Positions 55,449 to 64,000 of a DNA stretch of 64,000 nucleotides are shown here, in pieces. The position numbers and the translations under genes were made by a program. The notes beneath the pieces are model-generated. The model did not search any database. It saw nothing but the letters and a program-made list of their open reading frames with translations, and was not told the origin of the DNA. This DNA comes from Chelydra serpentina (taxonomy: Eukaryota; Chordata; Testudines; Chelydridae), in assembly GCA_037349315.1 (NCBI GenBank), contig JBAIAC010000004.1:34661001-34725000 (forward strand). The letters are read 5' to 3'. How positions within the stretch are numbered: the first letter of the stretch is position 1; the number at the start of each line of letters is the position of its first letter.

Positions 55449-56503
55449 ATGATTATTCAGAAATCACACAGGCATAGCTGAGTCCCAAATAACCATGTTA
55501 ACTAAATATACACAAACATGCAAAACCTAGCTACATATGTACTGCTGCTCTGGCTGGTTTCTGGCTATTTCTAAAACATAAAACACAGTGAGCACTGCTA
55601 GGGGGCTCACAAATTATTTAAAGCAATCCTACCCTCTACCTATTCACTACTTGGCACACGAGCAATTTTATATCTAGATAAACTTAAGAATCTGATTATT
55701 TTGTTTCATATGTAGAATATAACTTTAAAGGGAATAAATATGGATTGTTTTTATAAAAGTAAAGCTAGTAGCTTTTTAAACCCTGACTGTCATTTTCAAT
55801 GTATATAGTAACCATTTGAAGCTATCAAATGTTGCTGTGTTGTGTTTTGGAGAATATTTTTCTCAATTCTTTATTAACAGAAAAGCAACACATCAAGTTA
55901 CCTAAGTAATTATGCAGTGAGATTTGACTTTAAAGACCTACATGAAAATGAATATGATTACTATTAGAGATAAGATTGAGCAACCAGTAAATGTTATAAT
56001 TTTATGATTTCTTTGTTTAAAAAAGGGTTATTTTAGGCCTCAGTATCCTCGTGAAATATGCGGTTCAGTGTATCTATAGTTCTGAAAAACTGTGTGATAG
56101 AAATTCAGGATTAGATAATATTAATTCATTAAACCTTTTCAAATTCGACTATGCAGAAAAACATATGACAGACTCTTCTGTACTGTTGCTCTGAAGCATT
56201 GGCTAATGGTTTAAAAGGTCTTTTAAAAGTATGATAAAGCTGGGTGGTTTATGGAGAAGGTAGAGAATCCTATCTTAACTTGATCACTTCTGCACACAGT
56301 CATAAAACACCAAGAGCAGCACTACACAAAGGAAGTTAGAAAGATTTTCTGATACTGTTATAGTATAATAGTATCAGCTAATAGCTCTTATTAGTATGTA
56401 TAATTCAACCACACCTGACATTTTATTTCTCTGTATCATTTGCCCGTAGTATTAGCAAGCATTTCAATATCAAGGGATTGAAACAGCACTTGATCACGTA
56501 ACA
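55449..56503. other. No gene recognised
   Basis: AT-rich sequence. No 3' LTR for the provirus to the right was found here. Confidence 0.45.
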
Positions 56504-57435
56504 TCATATAACCAACAGGGTTAAAACTAACAATAGAGGAGGCGAGGGAGGACGCTGCTGTTTGCAAACGAGTCCAGAATGGGTACTACGATGGTGTCGG
56601 TGGCTAGATGGCAAGGTATAAAAACCTCCGCCTTGTAGATACAGGGTGCCAATGGTGCATATACCCCGGGGATTGGGAGGAAGCACAGCAAATGCAACAT
56701 TACCGCAAATCCAAAAATGACCGGGTCTTAAGGAAGAAACTGTGGTATGGCTCCACCCATTATTGGTTACAGAATAAAAGCTGGATGCACGATTGACACA
56801 TGCAGCCTCAGCATGATGCATATGCTGGGCATGAAACAGATACGTATGTGTTATGGAGGTATAGAAGGTTCCCCAAAAAATATCATAATTAAGACGATAA
56901 GAACAATTAATGGGAGGGGGATAGGTAAAATTAAGAGTGGGTTTAGTTAGGGAGGTATTAGCATAAGAGAAACTCCACATAGAACAATTAGAATAAGTAC
57001 CAACCCAAGGAGGGGCTGGGGTTAAACTATTACCAACAAAAACCCAACAATGAGATGCTGGAACTCTAATACTCTCAATTAAGGGAAAGCTATGATCACT
57101 TCGACCTGAAGCATTAAGAACTGGAAACACATAAGAATTAAATTGTGAGGAACAATTATTCCAAACACTAGAAGCAGCCCACTGCACATAGGGGAAGAAC
57201 AATTCACACTAGAAATATTAAATGAAGAAAAATTATAAACTATTGGTACAAATTGAAAGGGTAATGGATATTTAGGTGAGAACTGAGTGGAGCAAACAAG
57301 ACAATCTTCTGGACTCAGCGCTGACAGGGACTGGTTTCCGCTGACCTCCTGCACCCAGTAGGCGGTGAACCAGGTTTGTAGTCCACCTTCTCCTAAGGGC
57401 TCCATGGGCAAAGATGTTGTGAGGGAGAGCAGCAT
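56504..57435 (-). pseudogene. env: env, surface subunit only
   Basis: The frame starts at a methionine at 57435 and shifts frame near 57190, continuing as the frame at 56504-57202. Multiple N-x-S/T sites (for example NFSS, NISS, NCSS, NTSL and NFTY) and many cysteines fit a glycosylated surface subunit. The last part contains the basic segment RHHRST. No fusion peptide, transmembrane helix or immunosuppressive-type region follows, so the transmembrane subunit is lost. The frameshift and truncation make it non-functional. Its position directly downstream of integrase supports the assignment. Confidence 0.65.
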
Positions 57436-57529
57436 AACCTGTAAAACAGAATAATACGAGCCCTGCTCAGGGGCATTAGTTTGTTTATTAAGAACTACAT
57501 TTGCTGAGCCAGTTATGATGAACTAGCTT

Positions 57530-58790
57530 GTCACCGGGGGTACTTGTAGCCACTAAGTAGGTGTTAGGGTACTTGCCAGCCCGGAGAATGGTGGCTTTTA
57601 TAGGTTCTCGAAGGCCAGAGGCTTGGGGTTCTGTAAGCCAAACCAGTTGGCCGGTGTTAAACACGGGGGACCAAGGCGGCTTAGATGTAGGTGAAATGTG
57701 AGGTCAGCGAGAGTAACTTTTGTTGAGTGCGATAAGTACCTGGGGTAAAAATGAGCTCCAGTTTTTAAAATCAGGGTTGGGGTTTGCTGTTCGCAGCATA
57801 GTCTTAAGGACTGCGATTTTTCGCTCCACCACACCATTGCTTTGAGGATGATATTTAGTATGGATGTGAAGGGAAGCCCCCCATCCAAAAATGAGCTGTT
57901 CAATGCTTTTGCTGGTAAAGGGTGGCCCACCATCTGCTTGGACTTCAGTGGGAGTGCCCCTGGCAGCTGCTGTTTGCCTAAGAGCTACAGCGACAGAAGC
58001 AGCATTGGTTTTAGTAAGAGGGACACAAAAAGTTTGCCAAGACCCCAGATCGACAGTAACCAAGGCTTTTGGAAAACGACGAGCACCTGGCAGGGGTCCT
58101 ATTAAGTCAATTTGCCACGTACTACCTGGGGCAAAGTGTTCTGCAGCGTATGCAGAGCACTCATATCGGGGACGATTCATAGTTTTTACCTGCACACACT
58201 GCAAGCAGGACTGAACAATGAGCTTGCACTGACTGCGGCTAACGTCAGGCTTTTGGTCAGAAAAGCCGGATAACAGGCCGTACAATTTTGTGGGTGGTAA
58301 GTGTCCCCATTCTTCGTGGAGCCAGCGCAGCAGCGGGTCGGCCTGTGGGGCGGGATTTGCCATATGAACTTGGGAGACCTCTCTCATTCTTTGATCAAGA
58401 CTGGAATGCAGGGGGTTAGAGTCTGGTCGATGAGAGGGACCGTGCGTAACGAACCAAGGGTGAGAGAATTTACGAATTAGGGTACAAATTTGGTCCCACA
58501 TTCTAACAAAAGCTGAGGGAGAGGCTTGCTCAATCAAAATATCTAAACAAAATTGAGACTCGATACCTAAAACAACTTGCTTGTTGGCAGAGTGGGCATT
58601 AGCAACATGCTGGGCAGCTAAAAGAACGCCCTGCACTATCCATTCTTGTGCGGAGCAGGAGGGGGGCAGTAACTGCAGATTAAAGTAATTACATGTGGAA
58701 CAAAGAACTCCCGCCCTAGGGGATGGTGAGGTGCCCCCGTCAGACACAACCCAGGGATCATATTTTGCTTCAATGCATAACGGTTGGTGA
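57530..58790 (-). pseudogene. pol: pol: RNase H end and integrase
   Basis: The reading begins with VVSDGGTSPSPRAG, the RNase H first-Asp motif, and AQEWIVQGVLLAAQH with its Glu. It passes into integrase with the zinc-binding His pair (HEEWGHLPP) and Cys pair (SCLQCVQ). The catalytic core has Asp in WQIDLIGPLP, Asp in VQADGGPPFTS and Glu in HPQSNGVVERK, the D,D-x35-E pattern. A TGA stop at about 57703 interrupts the frame, and the C-terminal part (GQLVWLTEP) continues in the same frame to about 57525. Integrase would insert viral DNA into the host chromosome. Confidence 0.85.
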
Positions 58791-58843
58791 GATGGGGGGG
58801 GCTAAGATGTTATCGCTGGGAGTTAGGGTCCATGCCTGCCAAG

Positions 58844-59342
58844 CTACCTCAACCTGGAAACATAGAAGCTGCCAGGTGCGAGTAGAGCCATGAAACTCGG
58901 GTGGAGGGGTACTTGTAAGCCACGGGATTCAATGAACACGTGGTCCAGACAGGGTACCTGGGATAGGGACTTGGGACCAGTGACGAGCACTGGACGCAGC
59001 CAGTAGCATTTTTCCCACCAGACCATAGTTATACTGGGGTCCAGACAGGCGATGGGCCCAATTGTAAATGGCATTACCATGTTGCAATACAGTGAACCCT
59101 ACATGGTGTTTTGTGATAAACAAATTAATGTTGAGGGGTTCTTGGGAATTAAAACGGGCAAGGGGGCGGTTAGAGGCGAACCAGCCAGCGAGCTTCTCTA
59201 AGCTTTTTTGTGCTGATGCATTCCACACTTCTCGGGAGCGTTTAGAAGAGAGAGAGCTTTGTAGGATTTCTAGGTTAGAAATTAATTGCGCTGGAATATA
59301 TTGGCGGTGATAATTAAGGAGACCTAGTAGCTGCTGAAGCTC
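58844..59342 (-). pseudogene. pol: pol: RT connection and RNase H start
   Basis: Directly after a TGA stop, the protease-RT frame continues with ELQQLLGLLNYHRQYIP, the LxGxxNYxRxxIP motif of the RT thumb/connection, then NINLFITKHHVGFTVLQ and GKMLLAASSARHW. A frameshift near 58950 moves the reading to another frame (LVTGPKSLSQVPCLDH), with further stops before the RNase H/integrase frame. Confidence 0.75.
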
Positions 59343-60454
59343 TCATTTATTTTTTGGAGGGGCTTCTGTCCAAGGGTCTAATACGCTGGCTGGGGCTTGT
59401 GTGTGAGTGGTGGGAGTGAAATGGAGTCCCAAGAATGAGAATTGCTGGCTGGCCTGCAGGTGGCTCTTTGTTTTGTTAATTTGCCACCCATCTGCTTCTA
59501 ATGCATCTATTATCATTTGGGTGGTAGTTTGAACTGCTTGTGGATTGGGCCCACAAATGACAATATCATCTACATAGGTTAACACGGACACATCCTGTAG
59601 GGGTTTTACCTTTTGTAATGTGATATTGAGATGGGACGATGCAAGTGCAGGTGAATTACAGAACCCCTGTGGGCAGACTTTCCATTTATATTGGACGCCC
59701 TTAAAAGCAAAATTTAAGATTCCTTGTGTGTCCTGGAGTGGGATTTGGTAAAACATATCTTTTAAATCAAGAGTACATGCCCACTGATTACTTGCATCGC
59801 TTAGTTGCCACTGTATTTCAGGAATGATGACAGAGCTGGAAAATGCAATAGGCTTTACACGGCTGTTAGTTTGTCTATAATCAATGACAAGGTGATATTT
59901 AGAGGGATCGCCGGGCTTGGGAATACCCCAACCCGCAGACAGAAAGGTGGATGCAGTAACCATTTCTATTTTTTTCTCTTCTAGAAGCTGAGTGAGCAAA
60001 GCTTCAATAAGGGGAAGCCCTTTGGATTTTTTGGGGATAGGGGAAAATTTCCATGGCTGGGAGTTAACTACTTTGGGGGTATAGGGGGAATGATCGCCTA
60101 CGGTTATAGGGAGGGCTTGCAGAATTTGATTATGCAGTTTAAATTTTTTAATATCTGAGACACCTAGCAGATTTTTTGATCCTAACAAGGCTTTTATTTT
60201 TTTTACGTATTTTTCGTGGGCAATTTTAACCCAAACCACGGGTTTTTCTTGTACTACATTGAGGCCTTGAACAAACATAAAGGAGCCAGTAGGACAGTGG
60301 GGAACGTTGGGCTCAATAATGCTAACTTGAGCTCCAGTGTCTAATAAAAAGGAGGTGGGGGTATCACCGTTAACTAACAGGGTGGCGTATGGGCGTTCAT
60401 CGGTGGGATCTTTAATTTGGGCCGGGCAGCATCCGGCCCCTATTCGTTTTTTGA
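59343..60454 (-). pseudogene. pol: pro-pol: protease and reverse transcriptase core
   Basis: The frame is open from about 60454 to the stop at 59343. The protease active site FLLDTGAQ lies at about 60330-60350. The RT palm follows with LVIDYRQTN, LDLKDMFYQIPL, VCPQGFCNSP, the catalytic YVDDI (59566-59577) and FLGLHF. These are the RT blocks in the right order, with the three catalytic aspartates in place. The first methionine at 60278 is internal and not a true start; this part would be made from a gag-pro-pol readthrough or frameshift product. A TAG upstream of the protease and the TGA at its end are the visible lesions or recoding sites. Confidence 0.9.
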
Positions 60455-60495
60455 CCTAACATAGTCCTCCCAATTTTTCCAGCCTAGCTGTTCGG

Positions 60496-61005
60496 CTATA
60501 TTTTGCTGCTCTTGGTCTGACATTTTATGCAGGGCTTCTTTGGGGATTCCTTTGTTAAGAAAGGAACAAATCGTGCCCGTTCAGCTTTAGTTCGCTCAGG
60601 ATATTTTTGGGGATTAAACTGACTCTTTGGAGGGTCTTTTGGTGGCAAATCAGCTGGGAGGACAAGAGGCGGGGGCGGCAGTGACAACTTAATTTTACTA
60701 ACTACTTCAAATAACGTTAAGATGGATCTGCGAACAGCCGCATGCAAGTGCAGCATGGCACCGGTGTCAGCTCCAGGGGCAGCTTCTAATGCTAAATCAA
60801 CTGCCTCTGCTGAGACAGGAATTTGGGTGGGATCAGTAACATGTATAAAGGGTGTGGCCACCAATTGCTGTTGAACAGTTAAATTAAGTGGGTTTTGTAG
60901 TGGATCCCACAGGGCTATGGAAGCTCCTGCGATTGCCCATATTAAATCGTGTGGAGTAACTAAGGCTCCTGGGGGGATATACAATCCTTTAAAACTGCCT
61001 TGCAT
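60496..61005 (-). pseudogene. gag: gag, C-terminal part
   Basis: The 169-codon frame lies between the gag middle part and the protease. It includes VTPHDLIWAIAGASIALWDP, a proline-rich stretch, LPPPPLVLPADLPPKDPP, and ends with KKPCIKC, which may be the start of a nucleocapsid zinc knuckle cut short. The capsid assignment rests on position; no major homology region was clear to me. It is in a different frame from both neighbours. Confidence 0.5.
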
Positions 61006-61052
61006 TGCTAAAATGGCAGCTGCCGGGGTGGTAAGTGGCCAAATGCGATTAT

Positions 61053-61280
61053 TTAATAAAGCATGACCTGGGAAGCCTCGTGCCCAATTGGCCGTTTGGC
61101 TAAGATGCCAGCCTCCTCACGGTCCACCAATTCTGCTCCGTGTTCTAAGGCTAGCCGCCCGATCCAAACCATAGGTGCCTCATCGGCTTTTCGTTGCGTT
61201 TCCTTTAAAAACCTCTTTAAGTTCGGCCTTAGTACGTGTTCGCAGTTCAGTAACCTGCGTGGTGTTGCCTGTTTGTGCAT
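61053..61280 (-). pseudogene. gag: gag, capsid-like middle part
   Basis: The frame overlaps the end of the larger gag frame and reads FLKETQRKADEAPMVWIGRL, ALEHGAELVDREEAGILA, a helical segment consistent with the C-terminal side of a retroviral capsid domain. A frameshift near 61200 separates it from the upstream gag part. Confidence 0.55.
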
Positions 61281-62060
61281 CTATTTTAGTTTTAGTTATC
61301 GCAATAGGCAAAGCTTCTGCTACAGCTTCAGATTCAGTCAATTCTGGGGCTGTTGGCAGAGCTGGATACAGAGGAGTTTTAGGAGCTTCATATGGGGGTG
61401 GCAAAATTTTCTGAGAGGGACTTAGGGAGGGGGAGGGAGTGATGGGCTCTACCTTTTCTGTCTTCTCCTCATTATCATCTTTAGGAGAGCCTGGGGCTGC
61501 CTGTTTAGCTGCAAATATTGTGCCCCCATGGAGGACAGAGCACAGATCGAGGGCCTTACATATCATGCTAAACAGGACGGTGGAAACATCCTCAGATTTA
61601 TATTCATCGGGTTGCAATTTTTTGGTTTTCTTAATTAAATCTAATTCTTTTATCATCTGGCATAATAATTTGTGTGCCGGATCAGCAGGTATTACCCGAG
61701 GTGGGGGAATCAATTTGGAAACGGTACCTCCGGATTTTCTAACAATGCGGCTACACTTTCTCCAAAGCTGAGAGGGATCTGCAGCACCGAGGTTCTCCAC
61801 AGTCTCCGTGCACTGAGGCTGTAGGGAACAATTGGCTGGCTGACACCTAAAGCTCGGGTGGCACCGAAGGAGGCATCCCGTATCTGCCAGGGTTAATGGT
61901 ACAGTATAGCCTTTTAGAGTTTTACCCGAGCCAAGGGAACAGATCCATTCTATTTTTGGATCAGTCGAATTTTGGCTAGTAAAAAGGTGAAACTGCAAAT
62001 GTTGGAACTGTTGAGTTTCATCATCTGCGCAGTCTGCAGTGTGCCATGGGTATGGCCCAA
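61180..62060 (-). pseudogene. gag: gag, N-terminal part with PPPY late domain
   Basis: A long open frame contains a matrix-like region (KLLCQMIKELDLIKKTKKLQ), an acidic and proline-rich linker (SPSLSPSQKI), and the late-domain motif PPPYE at 61386-61402, which in retroviruses recruits NEDD4-type ligases for budding. It ends in TELRTRTKAELKEVF. The frame can be read back to a methionine at 62106, but that passes through the primer site and leader, so the true start is downstream of 62070 and is not determined. This gag order (matrix, PPPY, capsid) fits gamma- or beta-like viruses. Confidence 0.7.
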
Positions 62061-62069
62061 CTCCCTTGC

Positions 62070-62087
62070 ATCCTGTTCGTGACGCCA
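62070..62087 (-). other. Candidate primer-binding site
   Basis: Directly after the LTR end (ccaca) the minus strand reads tggcgtcacgaacaggat, starting with the TGG that complements a tRNA CCA end. The complement ends ...gacgcca, as in several tRNAs; I could not settle the tRNA. Confidence 0.5.
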
Positions 62088-62818
62088 TGTGGATTGCCAT
62101 GGGCACGGAGGGGCGAAAGAAAATGCAGGCCTGTTATTTACTAGGCTGCACGTGGCAATAGACTATATTGGTACGAGATGCAAGGAGAGTATGGGTCACG
62201 ATGCAAACTGCAGACACGCACACACACACCTCAAATTAATCAATTTAAAGTTTTATTGGGGATAATTACAAGGGGTAAGGGAGCAGCGTTAGATTAGCTA
62301 ATAGAGTTAATGAAACTTAAAACACACAACGACTAAAATATCTACTAACAATATTTATAAACAAAGATGCAGCATTTAGTAATAACTGATACTCACAAAT
62401 ACAAACCAATGCATAACGACCGGCAAACGTAGAAACTGTTTGAAACATGTGAGCTGAGAGAGAGGCTTTGAGGTGATCAGGCTCGGTTACGGGTGTACAC
62501 AGGATACACAGGATTCGTTTTTCTTTCTCCTCTTCCTGCCTGCACATGGCAGGCAGGCCCATAAAGTACCAGTTATGACATCATAGAAGTGTCATAGGGG
62601 ACGGGGCCCAAAACCTGTTTGTGTTCGTTTCTGATTGGCACAAGCAAAGTTAACACCAAGTAGGGGAGCAGGTGCCTCAAAGTCTGGCTTCGCCCCCAAA
62701 AGGTGAGGAAATGCATATTGCTTTAGAATGCGTGCAACACTGAATGACAAAAGAAGAGGCCAGGGCAATACCGGTATGGGCAAGTTTTACAGGAAGCAGA
62801 CAGGAACTCATCTCAACA
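62088..62818 (-). mobile_element. 5' LTR of the endogenous retrovirus
   Basis: The minus strand starts tgttgagatgag at 62818 and ends atccaca at 62088 beside the primer site. A polyadenylation signal aataaa lies at 62252-62257, and a TATA-like tttataaat about 100 bp before it. The 5' boundary is inferred from the TG start and is less sure than the 3' boundary. Confidence 0.6.
62252..62257 (-). promoter_or_regulatory. Polyadenylation signal AATAAA in the 5' LTR
   Basis: The minus-strand context is ccccaataaaacttt, about 165 bp before the LTR end, a usual R-region position. Confidence 0.6.
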
Positions 62819-63133
62819 ATAATACTTGCAATTAATATGTCTAAAGGGGCCTACTTCTGCTATTGATCTCCTCCGTGTATGCAGAGCCCCAGTGACTTAA
62901 GGGGGGTTTGCATGGGCCCATTCAGGTTTTTTCATAGGACAAAAGCCTAAATTTGAAAAAAACTTGACCATTCTCTTGATGCTTCTTTATTTTATTCCTG
63001 TTCCCCCCCTTTTTCCTTATTGCATCTTAAGGGACTGATTGTTCAGTGATACTGAACAACCACAAGTCTGACTAGTAGTGGCTACACTCAGCACCTCTGA
63101 GAATCAGGCCCTTGTGTCTACATTAAAAGTTTG
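62819..63133. other. No gene; old repeat trace near 63040-63115
   Basis: The string acctctgagaatcaggccct is a trace of the old foldback repeat seen at 28449. Nothing else is recognised. Confidence 0.35.
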
Positions 63134-63146
63134 TGTATAAAAATTT

Positions 63147-63282
63147 CCACTGCTTGCATCCGATGAAGTGGGTATTCACCCACGAAAGCTTATGCTCCAA
63201 TACCTCTGTTAGTCTATAAGGTGCCACAGGACCCTTTATCGCTTCTACACATCCAAACTAACACGGCTACCCCTCTGATACT
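63147..63282 (+). mobile_element. PLE tail-only insertion, 136 bp, 13-bp TSD
   Basis: Exact tgtataaaaattt lies at 63134-63146 and 63283-63295. The insert starts ccactgcttgcatccgatga, has the hammerhead-like core, 'tgttagtctataaggtgcca' and ends 'acacggctacccctctgata'. There is no coding sequence and no opposed arm. Confidence 0.9.
63160..63197 (+). other. Hammerhead-like core, best preserved copy
   Basis: The order is ccgatga, agtgggt-attc-acccac hairpin, gaaa, gc-ttat-gc, then tc at the cleavage position. Only U4 to C departs from the core consensus; stem I is not evident. Confidence 0.5.
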
Positions 63283-63295
63283 TGTATAAAAATTT

Positions 63296-64000
63296 TGAAT
63301 TTTAATGGGAGTGTGTAATGGTGGCACAATAAACATCTGAACAATTCAAGAAATACATTGTTCATTGTTACATTTTAACACACACGCAGAAAAAAAATCA
63401 TGATCCTGATTCTCATACACTAGGATCCCTTTACAGAGTTTTGGCAGTGTTAAAGGGGTCTTAGTGTACATGGGAACCAAGACCTAGATGTGTAATTTTG
63501 TCCAGCTAATTTGGAATTATACTAATCTCTTATTTCAGTCCTTGCCCTAAACTGCAGCTGTTATTGCTTTATGAAGAGTCTAATTAATTTATTCCTGCAG
63601 TATCTGTCTAAGGCAATATCATCACCCCTAGTAATTAATATCTACTTATATCATTCTATGAATGTCACTTGACTAGAGTTCTTCAGGATGTTTTTCCATG
63701 ATTATCATTTCTAGGGAAAACACTTCTTTCATTTCCACAGTATTTAGCATATTTTTTCATGGGTTTTGAAGCTATGGAAAGATTCTGTTCTCTTGCATGT
63801 GAAAATGAATTGAGAAAAATGAAGTGGAAAAAATTCTCTCAAAATGGAAATGAATGCATAACTTATACAACAGTAGAGTAATATAAAATTTCTGGCAGAC
63901 ATGTAATGAGTAAATCCAACAGCAGTGAGCAAAACTGTTTGGAAAGTGTTTCACCATGTCCTCCATACCCAATGGAAAATGTTGACTTTTCAGAGACAAA
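63296..64000. other. No gene recognised
   Basis: AT-rich with short frames only. Confidence 0.4.

Larger units (their letters stand above)
56504..62818 (-). mobile_element. Degraded endogenous retrovirus, 3'-truncated provirus
   Basis: On the minus strand, from high to low coordinates, the order is 5' LTR (62818-62088), primer site, gag, protease, RT, RNase H, integrase and surface Env. The Env gene stops near 56504 without a transmembrane subunit, and no second LTR follows. There are several frameshifts and in-frame stops, so no gene is intact across its length. The simple order without accessory genes fits a simple retrovirus; the class was not decided from motifs. No flanking duplication can be tested because the 3' end is missing. 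Confidence 0.85.

Noticed and set aside
62317..62562. 81-codon open frame beside gag
   Set aside because: It lies within the retroviral 5' LTR upstream of the primer site, where no protein is expected.
1..64000. CRISPR arrays, operons, toxin-antitoxin or phage-defence modules
   Set aside because: The window is vertebrate intergenic DNA; no spaced direct repeats or bacterial-type gene strings are present.

Overview
The window looks like an intergenic, transposon-rich stretch of a turtle genome, most likely a cryptodire. The main evidence is four copies of a tRNA-headed SINE of the cryptodiran type (6.0, 10.8, 47.9 and 54.8 kb), many CR1 LINE 3' ends on both strands, Penelope-like elements, Harbinger, hAT and mariner MITEs, and long TG...CA solo LTRs. 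I found no intact host gene, no exon set, no CRISPR array and nothing bacterial. Nearly all longer open frames are relics or parts of mobile elements, or chance.

Layout. 0-2.6 kb: an old Penelope-like element (PLE, minus strand) is split by a younger PLE insertion made of two opposed arms, flanked by a 12-bp target-site duplication (TSD). 5.4-6.8 kb: CR1 holding a Harbinger MITE that holds a SINE. 9.4-14.1 kb: a jockey-type LINE on the minus strand, broken by a SINE, a solo LTR (itself holding a Harbinger MITE), a mariner MITE and a hAT foldback. 15.1-17.4 kb: CR1 split by a second solo LTR of the same family. 18.3-19.1 kb: a large hAT foldback. 27-38 kb: CR1 fragments, two further solo LTRs (30.1-31.0 and 36.5-37.6 kb) and several MITEs. 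39-42 kb: a GC-rich hAT MITE with an internal minisatellite, a PLE tail and a hAT relic with a transposase C-terminus. 42.2-47.5 kb: a three-layer nest of a LINE RT relic, a solo LTR and an internally deleted Tx1-like LINE flanked by a 33-bp direct repeat. 50-55 kb: hAT and mariner MITEs, MIR-like relics, a 3'-truncated SINE and an L2-like RT relic. 56.5-62.8 kb: a degraded endogenous retrovirus on the minus strand with 5' LTR, primer-site candidate, gag, protease, RT, RNase H, integrase and surface Env, lacking transmembrane Env and a 3' LTR.

The elements do not work together as a system. The interest is in insertion structure: exact TSDs can be read for about fifteen insertions, giving relative ages, and two PLE insertions share an opposed-arm architecture. 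The PLE tails carry a hammerhead-ribozyme-like core. The Tx1-like element sits in an LTR behind an unusually long TSD, which may mean target preference. Family names come from motif reading alone, without database searching.
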